From Prevotella merdae (GTDB taxonomy: Bacteria; Bacteroidota; Bacteroidia; Bacteroidales; Bacteroidaceae): DNA of 11,133 nt. Of the stretch, positions 6,464 through 11,133 are shown piece by piece. The notes beneath the pieces were generated by a model, which was not told the DNA's origin, searched no databases, and saw nothing but the letters and a program-made list of their open reading frames with translations. Each line of letters begins with the position of its first letter. Positions within the stretch are counted from its first letter, which is position 1. The position numbers were made by a program, and so were the translations under genes. Location: the NCBI RefSeq assembly GCF_900290275.1, contig NZ_LT985324.1, positions 265,953-277,085 on the forward strand, given 5' to 3'.

Positions 6464-6655
6464 AACTTTCTAAGAGATAAGAAACCTATCATTCGCTCTA
6501 TAGATTTTGAGTGGACTGTTGGAATTATCAAAGATAACAAAGTTGTGTATTCATATATTGCGAAACATTTCTTTGATATATTTCCAATAGGAGGAAATTA
6601 TATCTATATAGACGAAAACAAAGCTAAGATGATTCTTGAATCAATCAAACTATAA
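6464..6655 (+). pseudogene. In-frame 3' continuation of the GNAT gene after a TAA
   Basis: Sixty-three codons follow the TAA at 6461-6463 in the same frame and end at TAA 6653-6655. They read NFLRDKKPIIRSIDFEWTVG, IIKDNKVVYSYIAKHFFDIF, PIGGNYIYIDENKAKMILES and IKL. The composition is that of a real folded domain, and no start codon precedes it except an ATG near the very end, so it cannot be an independent gene. The simplest reading is one original protein of 256 residues with a nonsense mutation at codon 193 (AAA, CAA or GAA to TAA). A sequencing error or a strain-specific change is possible. Confidence 0.6.
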
Positions 6656-6941
6656 TCTCATAAATAATGAGGTTGCCCATAAAAGCAGCCTCATGTCGTA
6701 TGTTTATTATGTACTCCAAGAAACCATTTGGATTCTCCTTTATCTTCCGATCACGATAGGCTGTGGGGATTGAAGCACGAAAAGTTACCTTTCGGTTTTC
6801 TCCTTCGCACCTCGGCAATTCAAACAAGTTTGATTGCGCTCGGTTTGTCGTCGGGTGACCAGTAGTTGGCTGCTGAGGACAACCTTTGTCAACCCAGTCC
6901 ACGATATAACGCTTTTTGCTTATCAACTTCAAATATGTCAT
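6645..6941 (-). CDS. Doubtful small hypothetical protein
   Basis: A 98-codon frame starts at ATG 6939-6941. No family is recognised. The second half (CEGENRKVTFRASIPTAYRD, then RKIKENPNGFLEYIINIRHE) reads like protein, but the first half contains proline and cysteine stretches that look less natural. A plausible promoter (7032-7063) points at it with a leader of about 85 nt. Against it: it overlaps the end of the extended GNAT frame and the stem-loop at 6667-6694, and it contains the 6815-6837 palindrome. It may be a decayed gene fragment or a non-coding transcript. Confidence 0.25.
   Translation of the reverse strand: MTYLKLISKKRYIVDWVDKGCPQQPTTGHPTTNRAQSNLFELPRCEGENRKVTFRASIPTAYRDRKIKENPNGFLEYIINIRHEAAFMGNLIIYEIIV
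6667..6694. terminator. Stem-loop 11 bp after the extended GNAT frame
   Basis: ATGAGGTTGC (6667-6676) pairs with GCAGCCTCAT (6685-6694) over 10 bp with one G-U wobble, around the 8-nt loop CCATAAAA. No good T-run follows on the plus strand (GTCGTATGTTTATT), so it is a weak or factor-dependent terminator candidate. Its position after 6655 supports 6655 as the original gene end. Confidence 0.4.
6815..6837. repeat. Imperfect palindrome in the gene-poor stretch
   Basis: GCAATTCAAAC, AA, GTTTGATTGC form an inverted repeat with one unpaired base. It lies within the doubtful small gene and may be part of an interspersed element; I cannot identify it. Confidence 0.35.
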
Positions 6942-6989
6942 CCATTGTAGTCACTCGTAAACCCTTGTCAACTACGTTCACGATATGAC
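6882..6989. repeat. Pair of 29-bp imperfect direct repeats
   Basis: The stretches 6882-6910 and 6961-6989 match at 23 of 29 positions (core pieces CTTGTCAAC or TTTGTCAAC, and CACGATAT). Read on the minus strand they encode IVDWVDKG and IVNVVDKG in frames offset by one base, so they could derive from a duplicated coding segment that later shifted. Confidence 0.45.
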
Positions 6990-7031
6990 AAAATAAAAGC
7001 TCCGCAAATTCTCCACGGTAGAAATACGCTG

Positions 7032-7063
7032 CAAAAATATGTGGGAAATCGGGAACTGACAAA
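7032..7063 (-). promoter_or_regulatory. Candidate minus-strand promoter in the gene-poor stretch
   Basis: On the minus strand TTTG (complement of 7060-7063), 20 nt and TATTTTTG (complement of 7032-7039) match the Bacteroidota promoter consensus fully. It faces the doubtful small gene ending at 6645. Nothing else lies immediately downstream of it, so it either drives that gene, a small RNA, or is a leftover of a lost gene. Confidence 0.45.
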
Positions 7064-7204
7064 AACTACTCAGAAAGTGTTAAAAATTAAAGAGTATTGA
7101 AAATCAAAACTTTATGTTTGGTTGGTCATAGTAAGTTATGATTAGTTATAAGGCTCTAAATACTTTTTTGAAAAATCGCTCCAAATGTAGGATGAGCCAA
7201 ATAA

Positions 7205-7256
7205 AATGCGCCCTGTAAGGTGGATTGTTCAAGATCCATGCCTTACATGGCGCATT
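7205..7256 (-). terminator. Strong intrinsic terminator after the secreted-protein operon
   Basis: The arms 7205-7225 and 7234-7256 pair almost completely (AATGCGCC, TGTAAGG and TGGAT with their complements; one mismatch and a 2-nt bulge) around the loop TGTTCAAG. Read on the minus strand the stem is followed by TTTTATTT, the U-rich tract of an intrinsic terminator, about 45 nt after the stop codon at 7303. On the plus strand no T-run follows. A weaker 6-bp stem (7267-7272 with 7291-7296) lies between it and the stop. Confidence 0.7.
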
Positions 7257-7302
7257 GCTATGTTATGTCACTAAAGCGATAGGGTAGCGAAGTGACTTTC
7301 TT

Positions 7303-8925
7303 TTATTCTACCACTGTCTTGCTTGTCTTAACAGAACCGTCGCTCATGACAGTCTTCTTAATAAACAGACCGTGCTTAGGATTCTGTATCATGCGTCCGC
7401 TAAGGTCGTAGTAGCTAATGCTCTTTGTCTTGGCATCGGCAGAAGCGTTCTTGATGCCAGATATTACGGTTCCATCGCTGTATACAATGTCGCTATATAG
7501 ACGTTCATCGCCATTTACATACACAGCTCTTACACCTACACGGCTAATGCCAGAGTCGTAGATTACAACGCGATGCTGCGATCCATATGTCTGGAAGTCA
7601 TAACGCTGGGTATCGTTGAAGTCAATAGGTACATCTGTCATCTCCTTCTCTATACCGAGATACTGGTCAGGATAGAATGTTGCAAGCTCGTCGTCGAAGT
7701 AGATGTTGTAGTATACATTGCTCTGATCCATAAAACTATTCTCTACATTATTGCGTGGCAAGTCGAAGACAACCCATCCACTTGCTGTCTCTGCTGGATA
7801 ATACTGCAATATATTAGGGTTCTGCGGACGAGCTATTACACCATCCCATGCCTCGAATGTTGGTTGCATCATAACCTGCATCTCAAGTGCTATAAGGCGA
7901 TAGCCATAGTTCGACATAAAGCCATACTGACAGTTGGAGAGGTTGCCGGTAGCAGCATCATAGTCGAATGATACCTCATCCATAGTCTTGTATTCGGTCA
8001 TGTAGGTCTCATCATCATAGTATACATTAGCTGGGAAGTTGAATCGGAACTGCGACGCATTCTTGTCGAGTCCAAGGAACTGCGCACCGCTGAACACCAC
8101 TTTTCCATTATTTATCTTGCCATGAATCCATGCATCAGGTATGTTGGCGTCAATATTGTTGGCATAGAAGTCGTCTCCCTCTATCACCACCTGCGATATG
8201 CGCTGTGTAGTAGTGCGCTCGCTTGGGTGGAATGTAAAGATATACTTTGTGGCCTTAGACAAGTCTTTTGGAGCCTCGTTGCTGAACGGGCAGATAGTAG
8301 TCTCGCTTACAAGGTCGCCCAATCCGTTCCAATCGCCAGCCTCGCTTGTCATACCCAGCAGGGCATCCTTGTCGCATTTGATGAGTGAGTCGTTACGCCA
8401 TACAAACTTAATATCCTGCGACTTCTCGTCGAGCACATATTGGTTCTCGCCGTCAACCTGCTGATATACAAGTCGGCTTGCATAATACTTAATGGGATTG
8501 CCGTCGCCATTGTCGAGCGTATAGATTTGCTGCGGCAATTTAAACACGATAGTGTCGCCCTCAGCCTTGTCGCCCTTAATCCACGAGTCGGTAGGTTGTG
8601 CACTGATAGGACTCTTCATGTAGTAGCTTCCGTCGTTGCCCACAACAAAGTCGCGTGCAACACCGTCTCTTACATCTTCATAGATAGCACCCCATTGTGA
8701 TACGAAACCTTCCGAATAGCCATACATGTCCTTGTATAGCTTTCCTTCAGGCTGCTTGGTAATCATCTCTGGAGCCTTGCTTGCCGCCTTAAGCAACGAG
8801 GCGGGAACGGTTGTCTTGCCTATTACAAGCTGCGTCTTCTTAGGCTGTTTTAGGGAAGAGGCTGTGGTTTGCGCGAATGACGCTGCCGATACTAACGTGG
8901 CAGCTGCTAGTAAAAGTGTCTTCAT
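7303..8925 (-). CDS. Secreted protein of unknown function with YDLSGR-type C-terminal tail
   Basis: This 540-residue protein begins with a clear signal peptide (MKTLLLAAATLVSAASFAQ, cut after residue 18 or 19). The long middle is rich in aromatic residues, Asp and Asn and looks like beta-structure; I recognise no named domain and no catalytic motif. The end (502-540: SISYYDLSGRMIQNPKHGLF, then IKKTVMSDGSVKTSKTVVE) is a short C-terminal domain of the kind used as a sorting signal by the type IX secretion system, or related to it, so the protein is probably exported to the cell surface or outside. It is the second gene of an operon, 30 bp behind the Omp28-like gene, and is followed by a strong terminator. 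Start at ATG 8923-8925 is fixed by the signal peptide. Surface binding or adhesion is possible but not shown. Confidence 0.85.
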   Translation of the reverse strand: MKTLLLAAATLVSAASFAQTTASSLKQPKKTQLVIGKTTVPASLLKAASKAPEMITKQPEGKLYKDMYGYSEGFVSQWGAIYEDVRDGVARDFVVGNDGSYYMKSPISAQPTDSWIKGDKAEGDTIVFKLPQQIYTLDNGDGNPIKYYASRLVYQQVDGENQYVLDEKSQDIKFVWRNDSLIKCDKDALLGMTSEAGDWNGLGDLVSETTICPFSNEAPKDLSKATKYIFTFHPSERTTTQRISQVVIEGDDFYANNIDANIPDAWIHGKINNGKVVFSGAQFLGLDKNASQFRFNFPANVYYDDETYMTEYKTMDEVSFDYDAATGNLSNCQYGFMSNYGYRLIALEMQVMMQPTFEAWDGVIARPQNPNILQYYPAETASGWVVFDLPRNNVENSFMDQSNVYYNIYFDDELATFYPDQYLGIEKEMTDVPIDFNDTQRYDFQTYGSQHRVVIYDSGISRVGVRAVYVNGDERLYSDIVYSDGTVISGIKNASADAKTKSISYYDLSGRMIQNPKHGLFIKKTVMSDGSVKTSKTVVE

Positions 8926-8955
8926 AAGCGGTATGTTTTAAATGATGAATGTTCG

Positions 8956-10851
8956 TTACTTTACAATAATCTTTGATGTACGTCCGTTGGCAGTCTTAAC
9001 GATGTTCAGACCTTGCTGCAAAGAGTTTAGGCGGCGGCCCGAGAGATCGTATATTGCAACAGGCGTGCTGTCCTCATCGGCATCCAAACCTTTTATGCCA
9101 GTAGCCTCGCCCATACGCAATGTCTTGGCTGCGTTAACCACAGTGCCGTCGTTATAGTCGATAAGCACAGCTACAACACGCAGGTTGTCGGCATTCTGCA
9201 CAATATTCTCGCCCGATGTATTTTTAACCTTTGCAAGCTTGAAAGTAGCAGGCAACTCGTACACTTTGTCTTCCTCAATAGTCTCAGGCATATATTGGTT
9301 TTCGCCCGTAAGACGTGTTGTGGCAATAGCCACATCGTCGAAAACCAGACCACTAATATTGCCATCGGCCTTGATAAACTGCTCAAACTCAGGTTCAGAG
9401 AAGTCGGTACCGTTCTTGCCCTTAGCATAATAGTTCTTCTGAGTCCAACCATCGGCGGTTCCTTTAAGTCCGTCGGCCACAAGAACAAATTCCACACCAT
9501 AGCGTGCATTGTTTATTTCGAGTGGGAAGTTGACGTAAGCCTTAGCCTCTACAGCAGTTTTGTCGGCGTTAAGCTCAGCCTTAACATCGATGTTAGCCTC
9601 GGCAAGTAGACCGCTTACTGCCTTCCATGCCTTGTCTATACCCAATTGGTTTGACGAGGCATCAAATCCTCCATAGGCATCCACCTGATAAGTGCGGTCG
9701 AGCCAAGCCGACGGGAAACCGGTGATATTGCTGGGATAATCCGATCCGGGCATCACTTCCATAGGGTCGGGTTTCTTCTCCGACTCTGAGTTGTGATAGG
9801 ATAGGGCAATGAAATCGTCGGGATAGAGTCGGTTCATGGCAGCAAGTCCCACGTATCCACGTGGACAATATCCACACCATGTGCCAGTATACTCCTCAAG
9901 CAGGGCACGGTGCTTAGGCAGTTTGTCGAATATGCACACCTGTTGTGTCAGTTGGTTATCGGCATCCTCATTTGTGTTGTCGTTCACCTTAGTAATCTTA
10001 AGTTGCACGGGATAATAGTCTTTCTTGTCGACAACGGGCAGTTCTATCTCGAATGATGTCTGCACGCCATACACCGAAGACAGCTCATCGCTGAAAGTCT
10101 CTTGTCCAGTGTATGTGTTGCCATTGTATTCGTAGGTATAGTCAATCGACTTCACTCCAGTGGCACCGTGGTTTTCAACATAGAAAGTCAAAGGGTTAGT
10201 GATGCCGGTAGCTCCGAAATAGGATGTAGAGCCGGCGAGTACCGAGGCCGCATACTTAGGTGCTCCGTCGAGCAGAACCTGCATGGTAGAGCTGCACTGG
10301 TCGCTAACGTCGGTCCAACTACGGTAGCTACGTGATGTATGAAGGAATAGACCGCCATCGTGCAACTCTGTTGTTATGCGCACAGGGCGCTTGTTGGAGT
10401 TGTCCATCTCGTCCATCTTGAACGAGTATCCCACATACACGCCCTCGTCGGTTATGGTGTAAGGCTTAGCCAATGGCACTTCCACCCATCCTTGCGCTAT
10501 GTCTACGTCCTGCGACATGATATCAGGCTTGTTAATCTTCTTGCCGTCCACCACTTCGAGCTTAAGTTCTTTCGACAGCCATACCTTAAGTCCAGAAAGA
10601 TTCTTCATGGTGTCGATAGGCACACGCACGGCAGCAATGGTCATACCAACAAAATGCTTGTCGTTGATACGTATAGCCACATCGTAGTCTTGCTTGAGTG
10701 GAGTGCCTATGTTGCCACGGTTTCCGGTGATACCGAAGCCACGGTCGAGCGAGTAGATAAGGCGTTCGTTGGAATCGGCAAACGCATTGGCTACAAAACC
10801 GAACAGCAATACTGCCATGAGTATTGCCCCAAATCTGTTATTCTTTCTCAT
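8956..10851 (-). CDS. Omp28-like outer membrane/secreted protein with thioredoxin-type CGYC motif
   Basis: I start it at ATG 10849-10851 (631 residues), because that places the signal peptide MRKNNRFGAILMAVLLFGFV, then ANAFA, at the N-terminus; an in-frame ATG nine codons upstream would add MTEIIKPLH before it. The first 300 residues look like beta-sandwich modules. Around 318-395 there is a thioredoxin-like segment: HRALLEEYTGTWCGYCPRGY with CGYC at 326-329, and NITGFPSAWLDR (375-386), where the proline may be the cis-Pro of such folds. This combination is typical of the Omp28-related family of Bacteroidota. The last 35 residues (PVAIYDLSGRRLNSLQQGLN, then IVKTANGRTSKIIVK) form a type IX secretion-like tail, similar to that of the next gene. 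A redox or disulphide role is plausible from CGYC but unproven; the biological role of Omp28 proteins is poorly known. First gene of a two-gene operon. Confidence 0.88.
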   Translation of the reverse strand: MRKNNRFGAILMAVLLFGFVANAFADSNERLIYSLDRGFGITGNRGNIGTPLKQDYDVAIRINDKHFVGMTIAAVRVPIDTMKNLSGLKVWLSKELKLEVVDGKKINKPDIMSQDVDIAQGWVEVPLAKPYTITDEGVYVGYSFKMDEMDNSNKRPVRITTELHDGGLFLHTSRSYRSWTDVSDQCSSTMQVLLDGAPKYAASVLAGSTSYFGATGITNPLTFYVENHGATGVKSIDYTYEYNGNTYTGQETFSDELSSVYGVQTSFEIELPVVDKKDYYPVQLKITKVNDNTNEDADNQLTQQVCIFDKLPKHRALLEEYTGTWCGYCPRGYVGLAAMNRLYPDDFIALSYHNSESEKKPDPMEVMPGSDYPSNITGFPSAWLDRTYQVDAYGGFDASSNQLGIDKAWKAVSGLLAEANIDVKAELNADKTAVEAKAYVNFPLEINNARYGVEFVLVADGLKGTADGWTQKNYYAKGKNGTDFSEPEFEQFIKADGNISGLVFDDVAIATTRLTGENQYMPETIEEDKVYELPATFKLAKVKNTSGENIVQNADNLRVVAVLIDYNDGTVVNAAKTLRMGEATGIKGLDADEDSTPVAIYDLSGRRLNSLQQGLNIVKTANGRTSKIIVK

Positions 10852-10917
10852 GTGTAATGGTTTTATTATTTCTGTCACGTAATGGTTGATTATTAATATA
10901 GATTACTATCTGGCGGA

Positions 10918-10948
10918 CAAAGGTAGTAAATAATTACAAAATGACAAA
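10918..10948 (-). promoter_or_regulatory. Promoter of the Omp28-like operon
   Basis: On the minus strand TTTG (complement of 10945-10948), 19 nt, TACCTTTG (complement of 10918-10925) is an exact Bacteroidota sigma-ABfr-type promoter. It predicts a leader of about 60 nt before ATG 10851. Confidence 0.75.
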
Positions 10949-10979
10949 AATAATAAGGAATAAATTACATATTTTTATC

Positions 10980-11003
10980 GTAGCGGAGGTCTCCGGCCTC
11001 CGC
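10980..11003. repeat. REP-like hairpin 1 with GTAG
   Basis: GTAG (10980-10983) leads into a stem GCGGAGG (10983-10989) and CCTCCGC (10997-11003) around the loop TCTCCGG. It is strikingly GC-rich against AT-rich surroundings and lacks a T-run, so it is not a simple terminator. A GTAG or GTGG tetranucleotide at the foot of a hairpin is the hallmark of REP elements mobilised by RAYT transposases. Confidence 0.5.
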
Positions 11004-11073
11004 AGTAATCAATGATACAAACTCTATTATTAAGTATGTGTTCATATTTATCTTTATATATGAGCGGCAATCA

Positions 11074-11103
11074 GTAGGAGGGTATGGCATCCCTGCCATA
11101 CCC
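11074..11103. repeat. REP-like hairpin 2 with GTAG
   Basis: GTAG (11074-11077) precedes a perfect 10-bp stem, GGGTATGGCA (11080-11089) with TGCCATACCC (11094-11103), loop TCCC. The orientation is the same as hairpin 1, 94 bp away, and both have a GG-NN-TCC-NN-CC type centre although the stem sequences differ. No RAYT transposase gene is in the window. Confidence 0.5.
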
Positions 11104-11133
11104 ACTCTGCCATGATTGTACAGCCAATTTAGT

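Noticed and set aside
10360..10857. 165-codon plus-strand open frame
   Set aside because: It lies wholly antisense to the Omp28-like gene and has His/Val-rich content typical of a shadow frame. The 132-codon frame at 7573-7971 is rejected for the same reason.
10852..10878. Upstream ATG for the Omp28-like protein (MTEIIKPLH extension)
   Set aside because: The extension would push the basic region of the signal peptide inward; the ATG at 10851 gives a canonical signal peptide.

Overview
The window looks like a chromosomal piece of a Bacteroidota bacterium, most likely Prevotella-like. Three things point there: promoters of the Bacteroidota type (TTTG, 18-20 nt, TAnnTTTG) upstream of several genes; two exported proteins ending in the short YDLSGR-type C-terminal tail usual in type IX secretion cargo; and relics of a Bacteroidota-typical family (DUF6261-like). 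The species assignment is inference.

Left part (1-2080): AT-rich 22-bp tandem repeats and a perfect 20-bp palindrome (1-141) lie upstream of an intact small XRE regulator (234-446). It is followed by a gene graveyard: two adjacent, different YhcG/DUF1016-type PD-(D/E)XK nuclease genes (451-899 and 952-1418), both collapsed by large internal deletions plus a nonsense or frameshift mutation. On the opposite strand lies a DUF6261-like relic (1522-1770), also internally deleted. The stretch 1771-2079 holds no gene I can name.

Centre (2080-6655): an apparently intact restriction cassette on the minus strand, reading regulator (5724-5230), mcrB-like AAA+ GTPase (5201-3390), mcrC-like nuclease (3390-2080). 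The spacings (28 bp, then a TAATG stop/start overlap) indicate one operon. A GNAT acetyltransferase gene (from 5885) is transcribed divergently. The 160-bp intergenic region carries overlapping candidate promoters on both strands and a perfect 20-bp palindrome placed on the promoter elements, so the two sides may be jointly controlled. The GNAT frame is cut by a TAA at 6461, yet continues in the same frame for 63 codons to 6655, just before a stem-loop.

Right part (6656-11133): about 650 bp of mostly non-coding DNA with one doubtful small minus-strand gene that has its own promoter, a strong terminator (7205-7256), and then a visibly GC-richer, normal-looking two-gene minus-strand operon for exported proteins: an Omp28-like protein with a CGYC thioredoxin-type motif (10851-8956), then an uncharacterised secreted protein (8925-7303). 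Upstream of it are two GC-rich hairpins, each preceded by GTAG, resembling REP elements.

Overall this is a defence island with a live McrBC cassette beside decayed nuclease genes, abutting a housekeeping cell-envelope operon. The most interesting signals are the shared regulator/GNAT control region, the interrupted GNAT frame, the deletion-type decay of all three relics, and the REP-like pair.
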